NCBI GenBank assembly: GCA_937907305.1
Contig: CALERQ010000165.1
Location: 1 to 48,860 of the forward strand
DNA: 48,860 nt
Direction: 5' to 3'
Source of the DNA: an uncultured Clostridia bacterium
GTDB taxonomy: Bacteria; Bacillota; Clostridia; Oscillospirales; Ruminococcaceae
In this document: piece by piece, positions 39,353 to 47,688 of the stretch
Layout: each line of letters begins with the position of its first letter
Position numbering within the stretch: the stretch's first letter is position 1
Translations under genes and position numbers: made by a program
The notes under the pieces: model-generated
Told to the model about the DNA's origin: nothing
Database searches by the model: none
Seen by the model: only the letters and a program-made list of their open reading frames with translations

Positions 39353-41641
39353 TCACTGCGCCGCCGGTACCCGCTCGTGCATCTGCAGGGCACTCTGCTC
39401 CCAGCCGCAGCACAGGATATCCCCCGCACGCAGTTCCCCGGCCAGTAGTCGTTCCGTCAGCGGATCCTCCACCATGGTGCGTACCAGCCGCCGCAGCGGG
39501 CGCGCCCCATAGGGGCCCTCCTCCACCCCCGCTACGATCTGTTCCACCACCGTATCCTCAAATTCCATCCCGATCTCCTGTTCCCGTAATCGGCTCTGCA
39601 CCCCCTGCAGCAGCTGCACAGTGATCTGCCGCAGTTCTTCCTTTCTCAGTGGCTGGAACAGAATCGTCTCATCCAGTCTGCCCAGCAACTCCGGCCGCAG
39701 CTGTTCCCGCAGTTTTGCCAGCACCATCGCCTTTATGTCCGCCTCGGCATCGCCAAAGCCCATCCGCTGCGGATGCAGCATCGCCTCCGCCCCCAGGTTA
39801 CTGGTCAGGATGACCACTGTGTTGCTGAATACCGCCAACCTGCCCTGACTGTCGGTCAATCGACCATCCTCCAGGATCTGCAGCAGCAGATTATAAAGAT
39901 CCGGGTGCGCCTTTTCTATCTCATCAAAAACCACCACGCTCATCGGGTGTTTTTTCACCGCCTCAGTCAGGATCCCCCCTTCCTCACACCCCACATATCC
40001 CGGGGGCGCCCCCATAAGCCGGGAAATACTGTGCGGTTCCCGGTATTCGCTCATATCCAGCTTGATGATATTCTCCTCGCTGCCAAACAGTGTTTTGCCC
40101 AACGCGTAGCACAGCTGTGTTTTTCCCACCCCGCTGGGCCCTAGGAACAAAAAACTCCCAATGGGGCGCCTGGGGTCTCGCAGCCCGGCATTGCTGCGCA
40201 GGATGGCATGGATAACCTTCTCCACCGCCTCCTGCTGTCCTACCACACTCTGCCGCAGGCCGTTTTCCAGCCGCTCTGCCGAAAGTCCCTGTCCCACCGC
40301 AAGCCCGGTCATCGCCCCCGCCGCCTGCCGCACTTCCCGCTGAGTCAGTATCAGCCGCCGGGATGCTCTCATTCCGCTCTCCAGCATGCCTGCCCGGTGG
40401 ATCCGCAGCCTGGCCGCCGCCTCATCCAGCAGGTCCAGTGCCTTATCCGGCAAAAAGCGTGCCGGGAAATACCGCACCGAAAGCCGGATCGCTGCCTCCA
40501 GCGCGTCCTCGGTAATGATCATCCCATGGTGCTGTTCATAGCGCGGGCACAGCCCCCGCAGGATCGCCATTGTCTGTTCCTCGGTGGGTTCTTCCACCAG
40601 CACGCTTTGGAACCGCCGGGCCAGCGCGCCGTCCTTTTCGATGGTCTTGCGGTACTCCGCTATGGTGGTGGCGCCAATAACCTGCAATTCCCCGCGGGCA
40701 AGTTTCGGCTTCATGATATTGGCCGCATCTACCGCACCTTCCGCCGCACCAATGCCCATAATGGTATGGATCTCATCAATAAAAAGAATCACATCCCCGG
40801 CCGCCGCCACTTCCTCCATAATTGACCGGATCCGTTCCTCAAAGTCGCCGCGATACTTGGTACCGGCCACCATTGCAGGCAGGTCCAGGGTAACGATTCG
40901 CTTATCCGCCAGGGCCAGCGGCACCCGGCCCTCCGCAATGCGCTGGGCCAGCCCTTCCACCACGGCGGTCTTGCCCACTCCTGCCTCACCGATCAGACAG
41001 GGATTATTTTTGGAACGCCGGGAAAGGATCTGCAATAGCCGCTCTGTCTCCTGCTCCCGTCCAATGACCGGATCCAGCCGTCCCAGCCGGGCCAGTTCGG
41101 TCAACTCCCGGCCAAAGCGGTCCAGCATCACACTGCGTGTCTGCCGCTGGGTCTTTCCCACCACCTTTGGAATTTGCCGGTCGTTATTCTGCTCACACTG
41201 CTCCAGCCGTATCGTCTCCCGCAGGGCGATGGTCAGGTTGGGGATATCCACTGCAAGCTTATTCATCAGCCTTCCCGCCCCAGAATCCTGTTGTCCGCAC
41301 AGCGCCAGCAGCAGGTGCTCGGTCCCCGCCTGCATAAATCCCCCCATCTGGGCCTCCCGCAGCGCCTCTTCCACCGCGGCACGGTAATGCACCGTCGTTT
41401 CCTCCGGCTCCAGCAGGGTGGGATGCCCCCTTCCCACCATTTGCAGCAGGGCACGCTCGGTCTTTCCTGCTGTTATCCGCCGCTGAGAAAGCAGCGTATA
41501 GGCCGCTCCGGCCCCCTCTCGCAGCAACGCCAGCAGCAGGTGCTCACTGCCGATATAGGTATGCCCCGCCTGCTGCGCCGCCCGCTGGGCGCCCTCCAGT
41601 GCCGCAGCCGCCCGCGGTGTAAAGCCATTGTATTGATTCAT
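39353..41641 (-). CDS. ClpC-type AAA+ unfoldase lacking the M domain
   Basis: 762 aa. Two Clp_N repeats ('TYIGSEHLLLALLREG' and 'MQAGTEHLLLALCGQQ'), then D1 (Walker A GEAGVGKTA, Walker B VILFIDEIH) and D2 (Walker A GPSGVGKTQ, Walker B VVVFDEIEKAH). The P-loop that docks ClpP appears as RMGFG ahead of the D2 arginine-finger region 'RPELLGRLDE'. Between D1 and D2 only about 60 residues are present; the coiled-coil M domain of classical ClpC (about 810 residues) and the UVR motif are absent, so adaptor control such as MecA would be expected to differ. The start has AAAGGAGGGGAG upstream. It is divergent from the Cys-rich mini genes. Confidence 0.92.
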   Translation of the reverse strand: MNQYNGFTPRAAAALEGAQRAAQQAGHTYIGSEHLLLALLREGAGAAYTLLSQRRITAGKTERALLQMVGRGHPTLLEPEETTVHYRAAVEEALREAQMGGFMQAGTEHLLLALCGQQDSGAGRLMNKLAVDIPNLTIALRETIRLEQCEQNNDRQIPKVVGKTQRQTRSVMLDRFGRELTELARLGRLDPVIGREQETERLLQILSRRSKNNPCLIGEAGVGKTAVVEGLAQRIAEGRVPLALADKRIVTLDLPAMVAGTKYRGDFEERIRSIMEEVAAAGDVILFIDEIHTIMGIGAAEGAVDAANIMKPKLARGELQVIGATTIAEYRKTIEKDGALARRFQSVLVEEPTEEQTMAILRGLCPRYEQHHGMIITEDALEAAIRLSVRYFPARFLPDKALDLLDEAAARLRIHRAGMLESGMRASRRLILTQREVRQAAGAMTGLAVGQGLSAERLENGLRQSVVGQQEAVEKVIHAILRSNAGLRDPRRPIGSFLFLGPSGVGKTQLCYALGKTLFGSEENIIKLDMSEYREPHSISRLMGAPPGYVGCEEGGILTEAVKKHPMSVVVFDEIEKAHPDLYNLLLQILEDGRLTDSQGRLAVFSNTVVILTSNLGAEAMLHPQRMGFGDAEADIKAMVLAKLREQLRPELLGRLDETILFQPLRKEELRQITVQLLQGVQSRLREQEIGMEFEDTVVEQIVAGVEEGPYGARPLRRLVRTMVEDPLTERLLAGELRAGDILCCGWEQSALQMHERVPAAQ

Positions 41642-41765
41642 AGGGTCTCCCCTCCTTTATTTTTCTGTCCTTAATATTGGCTGCATCCGGCTGCTTAAAC
41701 GCCGCACCAAAATCTCCCCGCGGCATAAGATGGGGTGATCCCAATGAAAAGGAGGCATCTCTGCT

Positions 41766-41981
41766 ATGTTTGGTAACTGCTGCAATACCTGCTGCCCTGC
41801 CGATAGCAACCGTGGACTCTTCGGCATCTGCCTGAATGACGCCACCCTGGTCATCATTCTTCTTGCTATCTGGCTGCTGAGCAGCGGCGGACTGAGCGGC
41901 TGCGGCGGCTGTGGCTGTGGCTGTAATACATGCGGCGGCGGACGCAGTGGCTGCGGTGACTGCGGCTGCGGCTGCAACTAA
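41766..41981 (+). CDS. Gly/Cys-rich mini membrane protein 1 (chorion-HCB-like)
   Basis: 71 aa, 14 of them Cys (5,6,9,10,22,46,49,51,53,56,63,66,68,70). A Cys-rich N-terminus (CCNTCC) is followed by one hydrophobic helix 'ATLVIILLAIWLLSSGG' and a tail with two copies of a ten-residue motif, GCGGCGCGCN and GCGDCGCGCN. AAAAGGAGG lies upstream. The pattern resembles small Clostridial proteins labelled by pipelines as 'chorion class high-cysteine HCB protein 13', a name based on composition only. Its location, the divergent partner of a ClpC gene and next to a second such gene, is clear; function (spore or envelope cross-linking, metal binding) is unproven. Confidence 0.8.
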   Translation: MFGNCCNTCCPADSNRGLFGICLNDATLVIILLAIWLLSSGGLSGCGGCGCGCNTCGGGRSGCGDCGCGCN

Positions 41982-42009
41982 CCTTTTTTGAATAATAGGA
42001 GGGTACACT

Positions 42010-42201
42010 ATGGGCTGCAATTCTTGTGGATGCGGCGGCAGCTGCGGCTGCGGCAATAACTGGTGGTGGATCATCATTCTCATTCTGGTGTGGCTGTGGC
42101 TCACCGGCGGCAATGCCACCAATATCTCCGCCTACCGCACCTGCGGCTGCGGCGATACCAGCACGAACGGCTGCGGCGGCTGCGGCTGTGGCTGCAATTA
42201 A
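42010..42201 (+). CDS. Gly/Cys-rich mini membrane protein 2 (chorion-HCB-like)
   Basis: 63 aa, 11 Cys (3,6,8,12,14,45,47,55,58,60,62). The layout is as in its neighbour: a Cys/Gly head 'GCNSCGCGGSCGCGNN', a Trp-rich helix 'WWWIIILILVWLWL' and a tail ending in the same GCGGCGCGCN. AGGAGG lies upstream, 28 bases after the first gene, so the two form an operon that ends at a shared terminator. The shared C-terminal motif shows they are paralogues. Two short proteins with this design beside each other argue for a real, selected function. Confidence 0.8.
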   Translation: MGCNSCGCGGSCGCGNNWWWIIILILVWLWLTGGNATNISAYRTCGCGDTSTNGCGGCGCGCN

Positions 42202-42216
42202 GCCAACCCCACGCAA

Positions 42217-42245
42217 AAAAGGGAGCCAAAAGGCTCCCTTTTCTT
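42217..42245. terminator. Bidirectional terminator
   Basis: AAAAGGGAGCC/GGCTCCCTTTT around AAAA, with T residues on both strands. It serves the Cys-rich operon and the convergent glycosyltransferase gene. Confidence 0.88.
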
Positions 42246-42254
42246 TATACAGCA

Positions 42255-43388
42255 TTATTCTTCTTTTGCGGACAAAGGTACCGTTCCCTTTTCTATCAGG
42301 TCCGTGATTGCCGCCACCGCGCCCCGCGGAATACTCCGCTGCGCCAGCATCATGCGGTTGCGCATGGCTGCGCTGCCCAGCAGCCGCCGCACGGCGGAAA
42401 GGGTGTCCCGCACGCTTTCGGTCCCCAGCGCCATCCCATAGCGGGTAAAGAACTCCAGGTTACGGCTCTCGCAGCCGGGGACGCTTAGCATCAGCACCGC
42501 CGGTACCCTCTTTTGGGCTATCTCGGTACAGGAAAGCCCGCCGGGCTTACCTACCACCAGGTCGGCCGCAGAATAATAAAGATCCATCCGGTCGGTAAAG
42601 CCCACTGGGTACAGCCGCTCCAGGAACTTGGCATACCGCTGCAGCTCCTTCAGGTCGCCCCTGTTCTTCCCGCAGATGACCACCACAAAGCTATCCTTGG
42701 GCAGCCGGCGCAGCAGCTTCAGGGCCAGGGTCGTCATCGGCCCACAGCCGATGGAACCGCTCATCACCAACACCATCTCCCCCTGCTGGGGCAGGTGCAG
42801 CAGCCGTCGGGCCACATTCCGGTCCACATGGGTGGCCATTGCCGGGTTGGTGGGAATACCCAGCGGCAGCAGGCGGTCCTCCGGGATGCCCCGGGCAGCA
42901 AACTCCGGGATCAGCCGCTTATCCGGGATGACCCAGTAATCAGGCGTGATCTCATCCACACAGGGGCTGCAGGTGTAATCGGTGGCGATAAAGTAAAACG
43001 GCTTTTTATATTCATATTTCCGGCGCAGTCTGGTCAGCATCTCCGCCGGGAACACATGCGGCGTCACTATGGCGTCAAAACCACCCGAAAGCAGGTAGCG
43101 GTACAGCTGCGGCACACAGATGGCATTCATCTTGTACTCAAAGGAGGTCTCATCCTCCCCCAGCACCCGCTCCTCTTTTTTGCGGTAGCCCGCCCCGTAT
43201 ATTTTGGGAAAATACCGGTAGGCAATGGTATGCAGATGGCTGATTGCCTCCGAAAAATGCTTCGGTCCAAAGGAAAGGGCATCCGCCACCGCGCAGGTGT
43301 GCCCGCGGGATTCCAGCTCCCGGCGCAGGGCCGCAGCAGCGGCATTATGTCCGCCGCCGGTATTGCAGGTCAGGATGAGAACTTTCAT
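42255..43388 (-). CDS. MGDG-synthase/UgtP-like glycosyltransferase (GT28 type)
   Basis: 377 aa. The N-terminal acceptor domain opens with 'VLILTCNTGGGHNAAAAALRREL' (GGGH motif of processive diacylglycerol glucosyltransferases and MGDG synthases) and 'DALSFGPKHFSEAISHLH'. The C-terminal donor domain has 'LVMSGSIGCGPMTTLALKLLRRL', 'VVICGKN' and 'ADLVVGKPGGLSCTEI', the UDP-sugar site. Family reaction: transfer of hexose from UDP-sugar to diacylglycerol or a similar lipid, on the cytoplasmic membrane face. It is translationally coupled (ATGA overlap) to the upstream CrtO-like acyltransferase gene. Confidence 0.9.
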   Translation of the reverse strand: MKVLILTCNTGGGHNAAAAALRRELESRGHTCAVADALSFGPKHFSEAISHLHTIAYRYFPKIYGAGYRKKEERVLGEDETSFEYKMNAICVPQLYRYLLSGGFDAIVTPHVFPAEMLTRLRRKYEYKKPFYFIATDYTCSPCVDEITPDYWVIPDKRLIPEFAARGIPEDRLLPLGIPTNPAMATHVDRNVARRLLHLPQQGEMVLVMSGSIGCGPMTTLALKLLRRLPKDSFVVVICGKNRGDLKELQRYAKFLERLYPVGFTDRMDLYYSAADLVVGKPGGLSCTEIAQKRVPAVLMLSVPGCESRNLEFFTRYGMALGTESVRDTLSAVRRLLGSAAMRNRMMLAQRSIPRGAVAAITDLIEKGTVPLSAKEE

Positions 43389-43942
43389 GCCGGTTCAGCC
43401 CCCTTTCTTTGGCAGCGCCGCAGCAGGGCGCACAGCCGCGGCCGGTTATACCGCTGGATGATAATACACGGAATGTGAGAAAGCCCGTACAGCAGCACCA
43501 CCAGCACCGCCATCGGCCCATGGGCAAAGACAAATACCAGCGGCGTCGCCAGCATCAGCACCCAGTGGATGAGCTCCGCCACACAGGTTTCCTGCAGCAG
43601 GCGGGTAGCGTTTTCGGCGTCGTTCTGCCCACGGATGGTCTTAGCGTATTCATGTCCACCCCAGCGGCTTTTATCCGGCACCCTGTCCTTCCACTTGCGG
43701 ATCCCTATTTTTTCATAGATCTTGCCGTTTTTCTCCCATGCACAGGTCTTGTAGGGGAAACGATCCCAGTGGAACCACCGGCGGGGCATCAGCTCCCCAA
43801 TGATCCCGCCGCTGATGCCCAAAGCCGCGATCACCCCCACCGAGATGGTCGCCTGCAGGGCAGCCTCCGGCGCAAACAGCCACAACAGTCCCAGAATGGC
43901 TGCCACAGCCAGGCAGATCAAAATGGGCGTCAAGATCGTCAT
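43385..43942 (-). CDS. CrtO-like glycosyl-carotenoid/glycolipid acyltransferase family membrane protein
   Basis: 185 aa. Two N-terminal helices (about 2-45), then 'RRWFHWDRFPYKTCAWEKNGKIYEKIGIRKWKDRVPD', the hallmark block of glycosyl-4,4'-diaponeurosporenoate acyltransferases, and 'RLLQETCVAELIHWVLM' and 'HIPCIIIQRYNRPRL' near the C-terminus. The founding member esterifies a glycosylated carotenoid in staphyloxanthin synthesis; no carotenoid genes are visible here, so the acceptor may instead be the glycolipid made by the overlapping GT28 enzyme. ATG 43942 has AAAAGGAG upstream; the longer frame to 44023 is unsupported. Confidence 0.82.
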   Translation of the reverse strand: MTILTPILICLAVAAILGLLWLFAPEAALQATISVGVIAALGISGGIIGELMPRRWFHWDRFPYKTCAWEKNGKIYEKIGIRKWKDRVPDKSRWGGHEYAKTIRGQNDAENATRLLQETCVAELIHWVLMLATPLVFVFAHGPMAVLVVLLYGLSHIPCIIIQRYNRPRLCALLRRCQRKGAEPA

Positions 43943-44073
43943 AGGCTTCTCCTTTTCTTGGTTCACAGTATGGCGAAAAAGGTTGTATGAGGTATTATAG
44001 CATCGCGGCCGCTTTATTTCCATCCGGTAATATTAACATTATCTTAATTTGGGACACACCGGCCCATTTGGGT

Positions 44074-44104
44074 AAAAAAAAGGAAGACCCTGCGATCCTC
44101 CTTT
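44074..44104 (-). terminator. Terminator of the Na/Pi cotransporter gene
   Basis: On the minus strand AAAGGAGGA-TC pairs with GA-TCTTCCTTT imperfectly and is followed by a T run (plus-strand A74-A80), directly after the stop. Confidence 0.65.
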
Positions 44105-44108
44105 ATTC

Positions 44109-45905
44109 TCAGCGGTACTCCTCCACCTGTTTGGCAATATAAGCCGATTCCGGCAGTGTATACTTTTCCCGGAATTTCACATACATCTCCCGGAACGCGT
44201 CGCTGTCGCGCTTCATCTCATTCAGGTAGCGGTGGGAATCCAGCGCGTCATGCTGCAGCTCGATGACCGCCACCGCAATGTTGGAGCAGTGATCGGAAAT
44301 CCGCTCATAGTCGGTCAGCAGGTCGGTCAGGATGAATCCCAGCTCGATGGAGCAGCGGCCCGCCTGCAAGCGTGCCAGATGATTCTGTTTGATCTCCTTG
44401 GTCAGCGCGTCAATGACCTGCTCCAGCGGCTCCACATGGTGGGCCATCTCATGGTCGGTATTGATATAGCAGTCGGTCGTCAGCTGCAAAATCTCCCGCA
44501 CAGCGGCGGAAAGCACCCCCAGCTCCCGCCGGGCCTCCTCCGAGAAAAACAGCGATTTGATCTCCAGCTCCTTGCCGGCCTTTACCAGGTTTACGGCGTG
44601 GTCGCCCAGCCGTTCAAAGTCCCCGATGGCGTGCTGCATTTTGCCCACGCGGCGGCTATCCTGCTGGGAAAGCGCCTGCGCCGAAAGGTACACCAAGTAG
44701 GTATCCAGCCGGTCCTCGTACAGGTCCAGCGTGTCCTCCTGCTTCAGCACCACCTCGGCGTCCTGCTCATTGTAGGCGCCGATGAGCGAGATCGCCCGCT
44801 CCAGCGAATCCCGGGCCGTCCCGGCCATCCGGAAAGTATAGTGGTCACACTCCTGCAGCGCCACCGAAGGGGAGCGGAGCAGCAGCAGGTCGGGCGCGTA
44901 CTGCATGGAGTCCTTGGGCGCCGTTTCGTCTTTGGCCTTCACCAGCCACTTGCCCAGCTTCACCAGGTACTTGGTAAATGGCATCAAAATGGCGGTAATG
45001 GCCAGGTTATAGATGGTATGCACCATGGCGATATTCCACGGTGTCACCGCGGTATGGATAAAATCAAGCTGAAGCACCGAGGTGATCAACAGGTACAACG
45101 GCAGGCAGATAACAGTACCGATAACCTTGATGGAAAAGTGGATGACCGCCACCCGCTTGGCCTTGTAGCTTGTCCCAATGCTGGAAATCAGCGAGGTGGC
45201 GCAGGTGCCGATATTCAAACCCATCACCATGGGAATGACCATCTCATAGGTCAGGCTGCCGGTCAGCGCCAGTGCCTGCAGAATACCCACCGAAGCCGCC
45301 GAGCTTTGGATCACGGCGGTAAACAGGGTGGCCACTACCAGGCCCAGCAGCGGGTTGCGCAGCCCCGCCAGGATCGCCGAAAACTCCGACATTTCCGCCA
45401 GTGGGCTCACCGCGTCGCTCATCACCACCATGCCGTACATCAAAATCGTGAATCCCACCAGCACAGTGCCAATACTCTTTTTCTTATCGCTCTTGCACAC
45501 CATCATCATCACTACCCCGATGATGGCCAAAATGGGCGAGAAATTTTCGGGCTTCAGCATCTTCAGCCACACATTCCCGCTTTGAATGCCGGAAAGGGAG
45601 AGGATCCACGCCGTCAGCGTGGTGCCGATATTGGCGCCAAAGATGACATACAGCGTCTGGCCAAATTTCATGATTCCGGAATTGACCAGACCCACCAGCA
45701 TAACCGTGACCGCCGAAGATGACTGCACCGCTATGGTAATGGCCGCGCCCAGCAGCAAACTTACCCAGGGACTCGCTGTCATCGTTTTCAGCAGCTGCTC
45801 CAGTTTGCCGCCTGCCATCTTTTCCAGGTTACTGGACATCACATTCATGCCGAACAGGAAAAAGGCCAGACCCAGCACCAGCCGCAGAAGCGCAAAAATA
45901 TCCAT
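44109..45905 (-). CDS. Na/phosphate cotransporter with C-terminal PhoU domain (NptA type)
   Basis: 598 aa. The membrane half has two inverted Na_Pi_cotrans repeats, each with the QSSSA-type substrate motif: 'AITIAVQSSSAVTVMLVG' and 'FTAVIQSSAASVGILQA'; glycine-rich 'GANIGTTLTAWI' and 'GLNIGTCATSLI' follow each. From about residue 370 the protein is cytoplasmic and all-helical, with PhoU-like repeats ('GDFERLGDHAVNLVKAG', 'LLTDYERISDHCSNIAV'). Family role: sodium-coupled phosphate uptake or efflux, with the PhoU-like tail probably gating it. ATG 45905 has GGAGGAG upstream; further in-frame ATGs upstream overlap the promoter. Monocistronic. Confidence 0.92.
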   Translation of the reverse strand: MDIFALLRLVLGLAFFLFGMNVMSSNLEKMAGGKLEQLLKTMTASPWVSLLLGAAITIAVQSSSAVTVMLVGLVNSGIMKFGQTLYVIFGANIGTTLTAWILSLSGIQSGNVWLKMLKPENFSPILAIIGVVMMMVCKSDKKKSIGTVLVGFTILMYGMVVMSDAVSPLAEMSEFSAILAGLRNPLLGLVVATLFTAVIQSSAASVGILQALALTGSLTYEMVIPMVMGLNIGTCATSLISSIGTSYKAKRVAVIHFSIKVIGTVICLPLYLLITSVLQLDFIHTAVTPWNIAMVHTIYNLAITAILMPFTKYLVKLGKWLVKAKDETAPKDSMQYAPDLLLLRSPSVALQECDHYTFRMAGTARDSLERAISLIGAYNEQDAEVVLKQEDTLDLYEDRLDTYLVYLSAQALSQQDSRRVGKMQHAIGDFERLGDHAVNLVKAGKELEIKSLFFSEEARRELGVLSAAVREILQLTTDCYINTDHEMAHHVEPLEQVIDALTKEIKQNHLARLQAGRCSIELGFILTDLLTDYERISDHCSNIAVAVIELQHDALDSHRYLNEMKRDSDAFREMYVKFREKYTLPESAYIAKQVEEYR

Positions 45906-45962
45906 GTCTTTTTCTCCTCCGGGCATCCACCTGCCCATTGTTTCATCTTCACATATGGTTTT

Positions 45963-45992
45963 ATTGTAACTCATTTTGGGGAAAGTTGTCCA
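45963..45992 (-). promoter_or_regulatory. Promoter of the Na/Pi cotransporter gene
   Basis: On the minus strand: TGGACA, an 18-base spacer and TACAAT, about 55 bases before the start codon. Confidence 0.55.
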
Positions 45993-46041
45993 GTCAATTT
46001 GCCGCAAAGGATGCATTTTCCCCATATTTGTGCAGTTGCAT

Positions 46042-46080
46042 AAATATAGGGCAGGCCCAGCGGCCCGCCCTATATTTTTT
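46042..46080. terminator. Terminator downstream of the D,D-carboxypeptidase gene
   Basis: AAATATAGGGC pairs perfectly with GCCCTATATTT, with an inner GGC/GCC; T-rich on both strands. It lies 10 bases past the stop codon at 46090. Confidence 0.85.
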
Positions 46081-46089
46081 GCCGAATAT

Positions 46090-47403
46090 TCAGTTCATGC
46101 GCCGGCGCTGGGCCCTCCTGCGCTGCTTGGCGCGGCGGCGCCGCCGTGCCATAAAGTACGCCCGCAGCACAAATAGGATCACGATCAGTGCCCCCAGCAC
46201 TATGCCGATCCATTTCAGCACCGTCAGCACCACGGAGCCGCTGCCGGCCGCCGTGACATCATCCTTTGGCACATCCTCCACGGGGGCATAGGTCTCCACG
46301 GTATACTCCATTGGGAAAGTCCCCACCAGCTCACCGCCACACCACAGCTCCACCTGCGGGTCTATGCGTTCCCCCACCTTATATCGGCTGGGGATATTAT
46401 ATTTCAGCGCGATGCTCTCTACCGCCGTTCCCTTCGGCACCAGCACATCCAGGTCACCTGTCGCCGCTATATGCACCATCCCGGCAGTATTGGTCAGGCT
46501 CCCCACCGGGATATCATACGCCGCTATCTCATCGGTCTTTACCGAAACCATGCTATACCGCTCAAAGCAGTAGTCAAAAAGCGCTATGGTATCCTTATAC
46601 TTGCCCCACTTATCGCTGCAATCCAACACTACACACAGCAGCGAAAGCCCATCCTTCTCCGCCCAGGTCACCGCCGTATGCTGCGCCTCAGTGGTCCAGC
46701 CCAGCTTGCCGCCCTTGGCATAAGGGTAATAGTAGGCGCTTTCCACCAACATATGGTGGTGGGTACCGATGTTCCGTACCACATCCTTTTTGTTGGTTTT
46801 GGGGATGGTGTACTCCGTCGCGCAGAAGTATTCCTCAAAGCCCGGTACCGTCATCGCCCACCGGGTGATGCGTGCCATATCATAGGCGGTCGTATAGTGG
46901 TCCTTATCCGGCAGGCCGTGCGCGTTGGTAAAGTGGGTATCGCTCAGTCCCAGCGCCGCCACCTGTTGGTTCATCAGCTCCGCAAAGTCGGTCAGGTTTC
47001 CGCTCACCGCCTGGGCTATGGCATTGGCGCAGTCATTGGCGGATTCCACCATCGCCCCGTACAGCGCGTCCTTCAGGGTAATGATCTCCCCCGGCTCCAG
47101 CGCCAGGTGGGTGGTCTCCCCCCACTTCCATATATCGCTCACCGTTTCCTGAGAAACAGTGATGCTGTCCTCCGGCTTGGCATAGGTCAGCCCCAGCGCT
47201 GTGGTCAGTATCTTGGTAATACTGGCCGGATACTCCTTCTCGTACATGTTTTTTTGCAGCAGCACCTGCCCGGTCTTGGCGTCCATCACCACATAGGCAT
47301 TGCTGTAGGTCTCCGGCACATCATCCTCTGCCGCCATGGCCGGTGTCATCAGGCCGGTTGTTATTATCATCGCTGCCAGCAGCAGCGCCGTTACTCTCTT
47401 CAT
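46090..47403 (-). CDS. D-alanyl-D-alanine carboxypeptidase (DacF-like, penicillin-binding)
   Basis: 437 aa. The Sec signal peptide ends near AMA-A (residues 22-25). Catalytic motifs of serine peptidase family S11: Ser61-x-x-Lys64 (ASITK), Ser121-Ala-Asn123 (SAN) and Lys230-Gly-Gly (KGG in place of the usual KTG), with the usual spacings. A PBP5-like C-terminal beta domain (about 300-380) follows, then a membrane helix 'VVLTVLKWIGIVLGALIVILFVL' region at about 395-418 and a very basic tail RRRRRAKQRRRAQRRR. It trims the terminal D-Ala of peptidoglycan stem peptides at the outer membrane face. ATG 47403 is preferred (GGAG nine bases upstream) over ATG 47412. Confidence 0.92.
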   Translation of the reverse strand: MKRVTALLLAAMIITTGLMTPAMAAEDDVPETYSNAYVVMDAKTGQVLLQKNMYEKEYPASITKILTTALGLTYAKPEDSITVSQETVSDIWKWGETTHLALEPGEIITLKDALYGAMVESANDCANAIAQAVSGNLTDFAELMNQQVAALGLSDTHFTNAHGLPDKDHYTTAYDMARITRWAMTVPGFEEYFCATEYTIPKTNKKDVVRNIGTHHHMLVESAYYYPYAKGGKLGWTTEAQHTAVTWAEKDGLSLLCVVLDCSDKWGKYKDTIALFDYCFERYSMVSVKTDEIAAYDIPVGSLTNTAGMVHIAATGDLDVLVPKGTAVESIALKYNIPSRYKVGERIDPQVELWCGGELVGTFPMEYTVETYAPVEDVPKDDVTAAGSGSVVLTVLKWIGIVLGALIVILFVLRAYFMARRRRRAKQRRRAQRRRMN

Positions 47404-47438
47404 TCTGTTCATTCTCCGTTAAGATGGGGTATGTTTTT

Positions 47439-47467
47439 ATTATAGTGCCCCCTGCCGCGAAAGTAAA
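47439..47467 (-). promoter_or_regulatory. Promoter of the D,D-carboxypeptidase gene
   Basis: On the minus strand: TTTACT, a 17-base spacer and TATAAT, close to consensus. Confidence 0.7.
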
Positions 47468-47538
47468 TGAACTGTGCGTGAATTTTGATTGATTTTTTCC
47501 AGCGGGTATGATAAAATACCATAGTACCCCTCAAAAAT

Positions 47539-47580
47539 GCTGGAATAGCTCAGCCGGTAGAGCAGCTGATTCGTAATCGG
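47539..47580 (+). pseudogene. Truncated tRNA-Thr copy (5' half only)
   Basis: It matches the intact tRNA from the acceptor strand (GCTGGAA against GCTGGTG) through the D arm and the anticodon loop TTCGTAA, then diverges at TCGGA, where the intact gene has TCAGC. The T arm and 3' acceptor are missing, so it cannot make a tRNA. It lies 26 bases upstream of the intact copy. Confidence 0.8.
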
Positions 47581-47606
47581 ACTGCTCAACAATAACTAAA
47601 TAAGAT

Positions 47607-47682
47607 GCTGGTGTAGCTCAGTCGGTAGAGCAGCTGATTCGTAATCAGCAGGTCAGGTGTTCGAGTCACCCCACCAGCTCCA
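47607..47682 (+). tRNA. tRNA-Thr (anticodon CGT)
   Basis: 76 nt with encoded CCA. Acceptor GCTGGTG/CACCAGC (7 pairs), D arm GCTC-AGTCGGTAGA-GC, anticodon arm GCTGA-TTCGTAA-TCAGC giving CGT (reads ACG), T arm AGGTG-TTCGAGT-CACCC with one mismatched pair at its base. Discriminator T, then CCA. Confidence 0.93.
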
Positions 47683-47688
47683 AGCCTT

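Noticed and set aside
44232..45722. Long open frame (496 codons) on the plus strand opposite the Na/Pi cotransporter gene
   Set aside because: Antisense shadow with His/Gln/Arg-rich composition; no start signals and no family features.
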